A DNA stretch of 64,000 nt from Mesorhizobium mediterraneum (GTDB lineage Bacteria; Pseudomonadota; Alphaproteobacteria; Rhizobiales; Rhizobiaceae): assembly GCF_002284565.1 (NCBI RefSeq), contig NZ_NPKI01000015.1:186001-250000 (forward strand), in the 5' to 3' direction. The notes beneath the pieces are model-generated. The model was not told where the DNA came from and did no database searches. It was given only the letters and a program-made list of their open reading frames with translations. Of this stretch, positions 57,406 through 64,000 are shown in pieces. Within the stretch, counting starts at the first letter, position 1. Every line of letters begins with the position of its first letter. Position numbers and translations under genes: made by a program.

Positions 57406-58412
57406 CAGTTCATCCCCTCATATTTGCGACGCACGATGTAGATCGGACGCTGCTTGATCTCGGCGTAGACCCTGCCGAGGTACTGTCCGATGATGCCGAT
57501 GCCGAGCAATTGGATGCCGCCAAGGAAAAGAACACTGACCAGCAGCGAAGCGTAGCCTGGCACGTCCGCGCCAAAGATCATCGTCTTGGCGACGATCAGC
57601 AGGCCGTAGAGAAACGACAATGCCGAGATCGTCGCGCCGACATAGGTCCAGATTTCAAGCGGCGCGGTGGAGAAGCTGGTGATACCTTCGAGCGCGAAGT
57701 TCCACAGCCTCCAGCCGGAGAATTTCGACTGGCCGGCGATGCGCCGATCGCGGACATATTCGACGGTCGCAGTGCGGAAGCCCACCCAGGCGAACAGGCC
57801 CTTCATGAAACGACGGCGTTCGGGCAAGGAGCGCAGCGCTTCGATGACCTGACGATCGATCAACCTGAAGTCGCCGACATCGTGCGGGATCTTCTGCTGC
57901 GCGATCCAGTTGTGAACGCGGTAAAACGTCGAGGCGGAGCGCTGCTTTAGAAAACTGTCGCTCGACCGATTGGCTCGCTTGGCCAGAACGACCTCGAAAC
58001 CCTCGCGCCATTTTTCGACAAGCAGCGGAATGACATGCGGCGGGTCCTGCAGGTCGACATCGATGGGAATTGCGGCATCGGCATCGCAGCTGTCGAGACC
58101 GGCGGTCATCGCGGCCTCCTTGCCGAAATTGCGTGAAAGGTCGATCACCCGAATACGCGGATCGGCTTGCCGGGCTTCGATCAGCCGTTCGAGCGTCGCA
58201 TCGCTGCTGCCGTCATTGACGAAGATGAGATCGAAGGTAACGCCATGTTCCTGCAGCGGATCGATGCTTTCGCATACAGCCTTCAGAAATGGCGCGATCG
58301 CGCCTTCCTCATTGTGCACCGGCACGATCAGCGCAATCGTGGCGGTCCCGCTCCCCGGATGTGCGACGCGGTCAGCTGCCGGTCGATCAATATGAAGGAA
58401 TGGCGCGTTCAT
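57405..58412 (-). CDS. GT2 polyprenyl-phosphate sugar transferase (GtrB/ArnC/DPM1-like)
   Basis: A 335-residue GT2 enzyme. The N-terminal nucleotide-sugar site has LIVPVHNEEGAI, VNDGSSDAT and the metal-binding PIDVDLQDP (about residues 116-124); LSRNFGKEAAMTAGLD is typical of GtrB and DPM enzymes. Two C-terminal membrane helices lie at about 243-267 and 278-303. It would load glucose, mannose or a similar sugar onto undecaprenyl phosphate for the GtrA-like protein to flip. The ATG at 58412 is preferred over a TTG 33 bases upstream. Confidence 0.88.
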   Translation of the reverse strand: MNAPFLHIDRPAADRVAHPGSGTATIALIVPVHNEEGAIAPFLKAVCESIDPLQEHGVTFDLIFVNDGSSDATLERLIEARQADPRIRVIDLSRNFGKEAAMTAGLDSCDADAAIPIDVDLQDPPHVIPLLVEKWREGFEVVLAKRANRSSDSFLKQRSASTFYRVHNWIAQQKIPHDVGDFRLIDRQVIEALRSLPERRRFMKGLFAWVGFRTATVEYVRDRRIAGQSKFSGWRLWNFALEGITSFSTAPLEIWTYVGATISALSFLYGLLIVAKTMIFGADVPGYASLLVSVLFLGGIQLLGIGIIGQYLGRVYAEIKQRPIYIVRRKYEGMN

Positions 58413-58489
58413 TGTTTGCCGGAGCCCGCAGATCAGGCTCGACAATAGAAAGGCTGGGTTAAGATGACTTTAAGGAATGGCTCGGAATT

Positions 58490-59449
58490 TCACAGCTTCC
58501 TGAGCGCCACTTCCTCGACCAGATGATTGGCGCCCTTGCGCAGGATGAGATCGGCGCGGGCTCGCGTCGGCAGGATGTTCTCGCGCAAATTCTTCAGGTT
58601 GATGTTGGCCCACAAGCCTTCGGCGATGGCGCGGGCCGCTGCTTGCGAAAGTTGCGAATAGCGGTGGAAGAAGGAGTCCGGGTTGCGGAAGGCGGTCTCG
58701 CGCAGCCGCATGAAGCGGGCGATGTACCAGTGATGGATCAGCTCCTCTTCGGCATCGATATAGATGGCGAAATCGAAGAAATCCGACAGGAAAGGCACGA
58801 TCTTGCCGTCCTTCGGCAGCTTGCCGGGCTGAAGCACGTTGATGCCTTCGAAGATCAATATGTCCGGCCGGTCGATGGTCTGGAACTCACCGGGAATGAC
58901 GTCGTAAGTCAGGTGCGAATAAACAGGCGCGCGGACATTGCGCTGCGCCGATTTGATGCCCGACAGGAAACGCAGCAGGGCGCCGACGTCATAGCTGTCG
59001 GGAAAGCCCTTGCGTTCCATCAGGTTGTTGCGGCGCAGGATTTCGTTGGGAAGCAGGAAGCCGTCGGTGGTGATCAGATCGACTTTGGGGCTCGAGGGCC
59101 AGCGCGCCAGCAATTCCTTGAGCACGCGCGCCGTGGTCGATTTGCCGACCGCGACAGAGCCGGCAATGCCGATGATGAACGGCGTTTTGACGATATCCAC
59201 CGCGTTGAAGAAGGCCTGGCGCTGCCTGAACAGCAGTTGGCTCGCCTCGACATGGGCCGACAAAAGCCGCGACAGCGAAAGATAGATGCGCTTGACCTCT
59301 TCGAGGTCGACCGGGTCGTTGAGTGAGCGCAGACGACGGATCTCGTCCGCGCCGAGCGTCATCGGCGTGTCGGCACGGAACTGCGACCATTGCTCCGCCG
59401 AGAAAAAACGAAAGGGCGAATATTTCTCGGTGGGGGCGAGCTGGTCCAT
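58490..59449 (-). CDS. coaA: Pantothenate kinase, type I
   Basis: A 319-residue bacterial CoaA. The P-loop is [17 protein letters not shown] (about residues 94-110), followed by [12 protein letters not shown] and the pantothenate lid region ([12 protein letters not shown]). It phosphorylates pantothenate, the first step to CoA. It follows hisE by 24 bases, ends the his-type cluster and is common at this place in rhizobia. Confidence 0.96.
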   Translation of the reverse strand: MDQLAPTEKYSPFRFFSAEQWSQFRADTPMTLGADEIRRLRSLNDPVDLEEVKRIYLSLSRLLSAHVEASQLLFRQRQAFFNAVDIVKTPFIIGIAGSVAVGKSTTARVLKELLARWPSSPKVDLITTDGFLLPNEILRRNNLMERKGFPDSYDVGALLRFLSGIKSAQRNVRAPVYSHLTYDVIPGEFQTIDRPDILIFEGINVLQPGKLPKDGKIVPFLSDFFDFAIYIDAEEELIHHWYIARFMRLRETAFRNPDSFFHRYSQLSQAAARAIAEGLWANINLKNLRENILPTRARADLILRKGANHLVEEVALRKL

Positions 59450-59473
59450 CGAGTTTCCTACCCTCCGCAGCGA

Positions 59474-59800
59474 TCAGCCCCGGTCCTGCCGAGACGCCTT
59501 TTCGGCGATGCCCGAACGACTGGTGCGGCGCTCGAGTTCGGTCAGGATATCGGCAAGCGGAACGCCGGCGACGCCTAGAACGACGAGCCAATGATAGATG
59601 AGATCGGCGCTTTCCGAAACGAGCGCTTGTCTGTCACCGCCAACGGCCGCGATCACTGTTTCGACCGCCTCTTCGCCGAACTTCTGCGCCGCCTTGTCGA
59701 TGCCGCGCGCGAACAGTTTTGCCGTCCATGAATCCGCATCGCCGGAATGCGCGCGTTCCCTGATGATTATCTCCAGATCGGAGAGCGAAAACTCAGCCAT
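59474..59800 (-). CDS. hisE: Phosphoribosyl-ATP pyrophosphatase
   Basis: A 108-residue MazG-like enzyme of histidine synthesis. The helical core contains [21 protein letters not shown] and [13 protein letters not shown], with the acidic metal ligands of the family. It hydrolyses PR-ATP to PR-AMP. Separated from hisF by a palindromic element, the second intergenic interruption in the cluster. Confidence 0.96.
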   Translation of the reverse strand: MAEFSLSDLEIIIRERAHSGDADSWTAKLFARGIDKAAQKFGEEAVETVIAAVGGDRQALVSESADLIYHWLVVLGVAGVPLADILTELERRTSRSGIAEKASRQDRG

Positions 59801-59821
59801 GGCGCCATCTATCTGCTTGTT

Positions 59822-59869
59822 TAAGCATGATCTTTCCCGAAAACCGGTTCCCGCTGGCGGTCATGCTTA
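59822..59869. repeat. Palindromic element, type D (hisE-hisF gap)
   Basis: Arms TAAGCATGA and TCATGCTTA are perfect, around a centre with CCCGAAAACCGGTTCCC. The right arm supplies the hisF stop codon (TAA on the minus strand). The core matches the elements in the trpF-trpB and chvG-chvI gaps. Confidence 0.88.
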
Positions 59870-60658
59870 GAGCCGATCAGCCGTTGAGTCCAGTCGCATC
59901 GGCAGCCCGGCGCGGGCCATATGCGCCTTGGCTTCGGCGATGCTGTACGTGCCAAAATGGAAGATCGATGCCGCCAGCACCGCACCGGCATGGCCATCGC
60001 GAATGCCCTCGACCATGTGATCAAGCGTGCCGACGCCGCCGGAGGCGATGACCGGCGCACGCACGGCGTCGGCTACCGCGCGGGTGAGCGCAATGTCGTA
60101 GCCGGCCTTGGTGCCGTCGCGGTCCATCGACGTGAGCAGGATCTCGCCGGCGCCGCGATCGACCATCTGCCGAGCAAATTCGACTGCGTCGATGCCGGTC
60201 TTCTCGCGGCCGCCATGGGTGAAAATCTCCCAGCGGTCGGCCTCGTCTTCACCCGATACTTTCTTGGCGTCGATGGCGACGACGATGCACTGGTTGCCGA
60301 ACTTGTCGGCCGCCTCGGCGACGAAATCGGGATTCTTCACCGCCGCCGTGTTGATCGACACCTTGTCGGCGCCGGCCAAAAGCAGCCTTCTTATGTCGGC
60401 GACCTGGCGCACGCCGCCGCCGACGGTCAGCGGCATGAAGCATTGTTCGGCCGTGCGGGCGACGATATCGAAGATCGTCTCGCGATTGTCGGACGAGGCG
60501 GTGATGTCGAGGAAACAGAGCTCGTCGGCGCCGGCGGCGTCATAGGCCTTTGCCGCCTCGACCGGATCGCCGGCATCGACCAGGTCGACGAAGTTGACGC
60601 CCTTGACGACGCGGCCGTTCTTGACATCGAGACAGGGGATGACGCGGGCTTTCAGCAT
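59867..60658 (-). CDS. hisF: Imidazole glycerol phosphate synthase subunit HisF
   Basis: A 263-residue TIM barrel cyclase. The catalytic Asp11 is in [12 protein letters not shown] and the second Asp in IVVAIDAKK; the phosphate sites are TVGGGVRQV and SGGVGTLDH. It uses ammonia from HisH to make IGP and AICAR. The ATG at 60658 is chosen over a TTG three bases upstream; it overlaps the arginase-family stop by one base. The stop codon lies inside a palindromic element. Confidence 0.97.
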   Translation of the reverse strand: MLKARVIPCLDVKNGRVVKGVNFVDLVDAGDPVEAAKAYDAAGADELCFLDITASSDNRETIFDIVARTAEQCFMPLTVGGGVRQVADIRRLLLAGADKVSINTAAVKNPDFVAEAADKFGNQCIVVAIDAKKVSGEDEADRWEIFTHGGREKTGIDAVEFARQMVDRGAGEILLTSMDRDGTKAGYDIALTRAVADAVRAPVIASGGVGTLDHMVEGIRDGHAGAVLAASIFHFGTYSIAEAKAHMARAGLPMRLDSTADRL

Positions 60659-61494
60659 CAAATCCTCTCAAGCGCGGCAAGAAAATCGCCAAGCAATTGC
60701 CCGACGACAGGCGGAACCTCGCCCTTGGCGTCAAATGCCGGGTCGTAGGCAGACAGGGTGACGCCGACAATCGGGATCGACCTGGCCAGTCCGCAAACGA
60801 GTTGCCGCAGTTGATCCGGGTTTGGGCCTCCCGGCTGCGCATAGCGGTTCACTTGCAGCACATCCGGATCGTGAACGTCCAAATCCAGATGCAGATGTGC
60901 CCGAACCGCGCCGGCCGCCTTCAGCTTTCCGACATTGTCGAGCGCATCGGCGCATTGGGTGCGAATGACAGGCAATGTGTCCAGCAGGCGCTTTTCATCG
61001 GGATCGAGGTCGCGTGCATCGACCAGCATGCACCGCGATGGATCTATCGCCTGGAAGCGGGGAATCGCTGATGTCATCGGACGCCAGCAGAGCCCCAGCG
61101 TCGTCGCCAGCGCCATGCCGTCGAGGAAGCCGTAGGCGGACGTCTCGGGCGTGTTGAGATCGCCATGCTGATCGACCCAGATGATCGAATCCGCGGCGTT
61201 GCCGGCCACCGCACCGGCGGCGGTCAGGCAATTTCCGGCGAGCACGATGGGAAAACGCTCATCGTCGCGCGCCAGATCGACCTTGGTGGCGACTGCCCGG
61301 CAAACCGCGAAGCCCGTCGCGATTTCGCGTCTCTGGGCATCGCCGACCTCGCCGATGTCCTCGACGACGACATCGTGGCCGCGGAAAGCAAGTTCATCGA
61401 CGAGGCCGCCGGCAATGATGGCGTCGGGGCCCTGGCCACAGCCGGCATGGTAAAGGCCGCTGTCATAGGGTGCGAGGATGATCGAGAGTTTCAT
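60658..61494 (-). CDS. Arginase/ureohydrolase-family protein with altered metal site
   Basis: A 278-residue arginase-fold protein. Two of the metal motifs are intact: WVDQHGDLN (Asp108, His110, Asp112) and [10 protein letters not shown] (Asp204, Asp206, Asp209). The first, normally GGDHS, reads AGNCLTAAG with Cys89 in place of the His ligand, and the late VEVNP-type Glu region reads VTLSAYDP. So one metal may be lost or bound differently. The start overlaps hisA and the end overlaps hisF, so it is translated as part of the his cluster. It may be a ureohydrolase on an unknown guanidino or formimino compound, or a non-enzyme. Function unknown. Confidence 0.78.
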   Translation of the reverse strand: MKLSIILAPYDSGLYHAGCGQGPDAIIAGGLVDELAFRGHDVVVEDIGEVGDAQRREIATGFAVCRAVATKVDLARDDERFPIVLAGNCLTAAGAVAGNAADSIIWVDQHGDLNTPETSAYGFLDGMALATTLGLCWRPMTSAIPRFQAIDPSRCMLVDARDLDPDEKRLLDTLPVIRTQCADALDNVGKLKAAGAVRAHLHLDLDVHDPDVLQVNRYAQPGGPNPDQLRQLVCGLARSIPIVGVTLSAYDPAFDAKGEVPPVVGQLLGDFLAALERI

Positions 61495-62240
61495 CGCGCC
61501 CTCGCCTTCTCCGGTGCTGCCGCCAGGATCGCCAGTGCCTCGGCCGGATCGATACGCCCGTCATAAAGCGCGCGGCCCGAGATGGCGCCTTCGAGTTTTT
61601 GCGCATCGGGCATGGTCATGCGCACGATGTCGGCAATCGAGGCCAGACCTCCAGAGGCGATGACCGGGATCGAAACCGCTTCGGCGAGATCGATGGTGGC
61701 GTCCCAGTTGATGCCGGTCAGCACGCCGTCGCGATCGATATCGGTGTAGATGATGGCGGCAACGCCGGCGCCCTCGAATTTCTTCGCCAGTTCGATGACG
61801 CCGAGGCTCGAGGCCTCTGCCCAGCCCTCGACCGCCACCTTACCGCCCTTGGCGTCGATGCCGACGGCGATCCTGCCGGGGAATGCCTTGCAGGCCTGCC
61901 TGACCAGATCGGGATCGCGCACGGCCACCGTGCCGAGAATGATGCGGGCCAGCCCGCGATCGAGCCAGTCCTCGGCCTGCGCCAGGGTGCGGATGCCGCC
62001 GCCAAGCTGCACCGGGTTTCTCGTCGCCTTGAGGATGGCGCCGACCGCCGCGCCGTTGACGCTCTGGCCCTTGAAGGCGCCGTTGAGGTCGACCACATGC
62101 AGCCATTCAAAGCCCTGTTGCTCGAAGGCTCTGGCCTGCGCGGCCGGGTCGTCATTGTAGATCGTCGCGGTCGCCATGTCGCCGTGCTTCAGGCGCACGC
62201 ACTTGCCGTCCTTGAGGTCGATGGCCGGGAACAGGATCAC
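61491..62240 (-). CDS. hisA: Phosphoribosylformimino-AICAR ribotide isomerase
   Basis: A 249-residue TIM barrel related to HisF. The catalytic Asp8 is in [10 protein letters not shown] and the second Asp in [29 protein letters not shown] and [10 protein letters not shown] hold the phosphates. It starts with GTG. The stop overlaps the arginase-family start (ATGA), and it follows the DUF1330 gene by three bases. Confidence 0.97.
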   Translation of the reverse strand: MILFPAIDLKDGKCVRLKHGDMATATIYNDDPAAQARAFEQQGFEWLHVVDLNGAFKGQSVNGAAVGAILKATRNPVQLGGGIRTLAQAEDWLDRGLARIILGTVAVRDPDLVRQACKAFPGRIAVGIDAKGGKVAVEGWAEASSLGVIELAKKFEGAGVAAIIYTDIDRDGVLTGINWDATIDLAEAVSIPVIASGGLASIADIVRMTMPDAQKLEGAISGRALYDGRIDPAEALAILAAAPEKARAR

Positions 62241-62243
62241 CGT

Positions 62244-62534
62244 TCAAGCGCCTTCGACAATGACGAAGTGACCGGTCGAGGCGGCAAGCCTGTACTTCAA
62301 AGCCGCCCGGTATTCAGGTGACTCGTAGCATTCTATCGCCCTGTCGTAGGACTCGAACTCCACCAGGACATGGCGGTTGCCTGTCGGCCCTTCCGGGTTC
62401 GCGTGACGCCCGGCCCGCACGGGAAACTTCGCACCATATTTCGCAAAAGCCGCGGCGTTCGCCTCGATATATTGCTTGTAGACCTCAGGATCGCGGACAT
62501 CGACCATCGCCATCCAGTAGCCTTTCTTGCTCAT
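62244..62534 (-). CDS. DUF1330 family protein
   Basis: A 96-residue dimeric alpha-beta barrel protein. The DUF1330 pattern is seen: KGYWMAMVDVRDPEVYKQYIEANAAAF-type start, FLVRAG-like PVRAGRHANPEG in the middle and VLVEFESYDRAIECYESPEY. The family has no proven function. It sits between hisH and hisA with one- and three-base gaps, so it is co-translated with histidine genes. Confidence 0.88.
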   Translation of the reverse strand: MSKKGYWMAMVDVRDPEVYKQYIEANAAAFAKYGAKFPVRAGRHANPEGPTGNRHVLVEFESYDRAIECYESPEYRAALKYRLAASTGHFVIVEGA

Positions 62535-62535
62535 C

Positions 62536-63186
62536 CTAGGGCCTCCAGCTCAGGAAATTGGTGATCAGCGCCAGGCCAAGCGCCTGGCTCTTTTCGGGAT
62601 GGAACTGCGTGCCGGCGAGATTGTCGCGGGCGACCGTAGCCGTCACCGGACCACCATAGTCGGCAATCGCCAGCACGTCGTCCGCTTTCCTGGCGTCAAG
62701 ATGATAGGAATGAACGAAATAGGCGTGCAGTCCCTTGGCGCCGGTCGGAATGCCGGAAAACAGCGGATGCTTGTGCGTGAGCTCGATGGTGTTCCAGCCG
62801 ATCTGCGGGATTTTCAGCGCAGGATCGGCCGGGGCGATCTCCTTGACATCGCCGGCGATCCAGCCAAAGCCTTTTGTAACAGTCTTCTCCAACCCCCGCT
62901 CCGACATCAGCTGCATGCCGACGCAGATGCCGAGGAACGGCCGCCCCTTGACGATCGCGACCTCCTCGACCGCTTCCCACATGCCGGCCACAGCGCGCAG
63001 CCCGGCCGCGCAATCGGCGTAGGCGCCGACGCCGGGCAGGACAACGCGGTCGGCGGTTCTGACACGCTCGGCATCGGCGGTCAGGTCGATGGCGGCGGCG
63101 ATGCCGGCTTCGTGCGCGGCGCGCTCGAAGGCTTTGGTGGCCGAGCGCAAATTGCCCGAGCCGTAGTCGATGATCGCGACCCGCAT
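62536..63186 (-). CDS. hisH: Imidazole glycerol phosphate synthase subunit HisH
   Basis: A 216-residue class I glutamine amidotransferase. The nucleophile Cys88 is in [11 protein letters not shown] and the His196 and Glu198 pair in [10 protein letters not shown]; the oxyanion region [11 protein letters not shown] is at 49-59. It passes ammonia to HisF. One base separates its stop from the DUF1330 start region. Confidence 0.97.
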   Translation of the reverse strand: MRVAIIDYGSGNLRSATKAFERAAHEAGIAAAIDLTADAERVRTADRVVLPGVGAYADCAAGLRAVAGMWEAVEEVAIVKGRPFLGICVGMQLMSERGLEKTVTKGFGWIAGDVKEIAPADPALKIPQIGWNTIELTHKHPLFSGIPTGAKGLHAYFVHSYHLDARKADDVLAIADYGGPVTATVARDNLAGTQFHPEKSQALGLALITNFLSWRP

Positions 63187-63187
63187 G

Positions 63188-63664
63188 TCAGGGTCTTCCC
63201 GGCGTGTGGTTCAGCCCTAGCGCTATGCCCATATGTGCTGGCCGGGCATGGACAGCGTCGGGAACGATGCGTTGCGCGGGCGCTTGCTCATCCGAATGCG
63301 CTTCGGCTTCCAGCACATAGCGCGTATCGGCATCATCGAGCCTGTCGGCCTCGACGACGCCCCATTCATGCCAGCCACGGCGGCGCAGTGCGGCAATCCG
63401 CAAGGCCTGCCCTTCCAGCCCGACATAGAGCGATACAAGCAGCGACAGCAGCGGACCTGCCAGCCCCAGGCTCAATCCTTCAGCAAGCATCGAAAGGAGA
63501 GCCATGGCGACAAAGGCCAGGGCTGCCTCGATCCACAACCGGTGCCAGAGCAGCCACAGCGGCGGCACGAGGAAGCCGAGCCAGGAAAAACCATCACGGA
63601 CAAAGGCCGTCATATCAGGCTTTTCGCCGCGGCCCGGCGGTTCCATCACGACATAGATGGCCAT
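63188..63664 (-). CDS. DUF2628 family membrane protein
   Basis: A 158-residue protein. The N terminus carries the DUF2628 motif ([31 protein letters not shown]), with two membrane segments at about 24-60 and 62-85, and a C-terminal soluble tail. It fits the family often found between hisB and hisH in rhizobia. Function unknown; three bases separate it from hisB and one base from hisH. Confidence 0.82.
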   Translation of the reverse strand: MAIYVVMEPPGRGEKPDMTAFVRDGFSWLGFLVPPLWLLWHRLWIEAALAFVAMALLSMLAEGLSLGLAGPLLSLLVSLYVGLEGQALRIAALRRRGWHEWGVVEADRLDDADTRYVLEAEAHSDEQAPAQRIVPDAVHARPAHMGIALGLNHTPGRP

Positions 63665-63667
63665 GGC

Positions 63668-64000
63668 CTATCCCTTCAGAGATCCCTTGGTGGAAGGAAC
63701 CGCGTCCGGCTGGCGCGGGTCGCTTTCAAGTGCTGCGCGCAGCGCGCGGGCCACTGCTTTGAAGCAGGTCTCGGCGATGTGGTGATTGTTGGCGCCATAG
63801 TGATTGGTGACATGCAGCGTGATGCCGGCATTCTGCGCCAGGGCCTGGAAGAATTCGCGCACCAGTTCGGTGTCGAACGTGCCGATCTTCGGTGACGAGA
63901 ACGCAACGTTCCAGACAAGGAAAGGACGACCGGAGACGTCAATCGCGGCGCGTGTCAGCGTCTCGTCCATGGCGAGATCGATCGAGGCATAGCGCATGAT
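63668..64000 (-). CDS. hisB: Imidazoleglycerol-phosphate dehydratase, N-terminal part outside window
   Basis: The C-terminal 110 or so residues of HisB, with the frame open to the window edge. Visible are [58 protein letters not shown] (one half of the repeated HHxxE manganese site) and the usual C-terminal tail. It dehydrates IGP to imidazole acetol phosphate. The remaining N-terminal half and start lie to the right of the window. Confidence 0.95.
   Translation of the reverse strand: MMRYASIDLAMDETLTRAAIDVSGRPFLVWNVAFSSPKIGTFDTELVREFFQALAQNAGITLHVTNHYGANNHHIAETCFKAVARALRAALESDPRQPDAVPSTKGSLKG

Overview
The window looks like a chromosomal segment of an alphaproteobacterium of the order Hyphomicrobiales, most likely Mesorhizobium or a close relative. 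The evidence is high GC with strong third-position bias, the order chvI-chvG-hprK-EIIA-HPr-ahcY-divL-tsaE/amgK-murU-addB-addA-trxA on one strand facing folC-accD-trpA-trpB-trpF, an infC gene with an ATT start, and several dispersed palindromic intergenic elements of the kind common in Mesorhizobium. The genus is inferred, not proven. I see no rRNA, tRNA, CRISPR array, transposase, integrase or phage gene; the region reads as core chromosome with a few accessory patches.

Layout. (1) 1-6509: a plus-strand operon for a carnitine / gamma-butyrobetaine type pathway: BKACE enzyme (5' end outside the window), an HD-domain protein with a full PhnZ-like di-iron ligand set, carnitine dehydrogenase-like 3-hydroxyacyl dehydrogenase, CaiA-like acyl-CoA dehydrogenase, ADP-forming acyl-CoA ligase and a CaiD-like hydratase. 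(2) 6724-14051: mixed metabolic genes: an HSL-type esterase, an FAD dehydrogenase with a Gfo/Idh/MocA oxidoreductase, YceI with cytochrome b561, and a LysR regulator divergent from an aldo/keto reductase. Three different palindromic elements sit between them. (3) 14373-21348, minus strand: translation genes infC, rpmI, rplT, pheS, pheT. Two isoprenylcysteine-methyltransferase-like membrane proteins lie between infC and rpmI, and a GFA/CENP-V zinc protein is translationally coupled between pheS and pheT. (4) 21560-25163: alpha/beta hydrolase, BenE transporter, DUF2852, YgjP-type metallopeptidase and a small conserved protein.

(5) 25273-30936: trpF, trpB, trpA, accD, folC and a VOC protein on the plus strand. 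AccD has lost all four zinc-ribbon cysteines. (6) 30975-48995: a long minus-strand block. It holds ChvI/ChvG (envelope and acid stress), a truncated HprK with EIIA-Man and HPr (a regulatory PTS without a sugar permease), ahcY with an upstream palindrome, DivL (tyrosine in place of the H-box histidine), a TsaE-AmgK fusion, MurU, AddB, AddA, thioredoxin and a cupin. (7) 49338-52969: pckA divergent from chvI across an AT-rich spacer, then arfB, a BON-LysM protein and alkB.

(8) 52932-58412, minus strand: a five-gene membrane glycosylation cluster: GT2 polyprenyl-phosphate sugar transferase, SAM methyltransferase, GtrA-like protein and two tandem paralogous polytopic glycosyltransferase-like proteins. 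(9) 58490-64000, minus strand: hisB (cut by the window end), DUF2628, hisH, DUF1330, hisA, an arginase-family protein, hisF, hisE and coaA, packed with short gaps and overlaps.

The points most worth a second look are the HD-domain protein in the carnitine operon, the arginase-fold protein with an altered metal site inside the his operon, the GFA protein between pheS and pheT, and the glycosylation cluster. I did not find a clear defence island or other accessory system.
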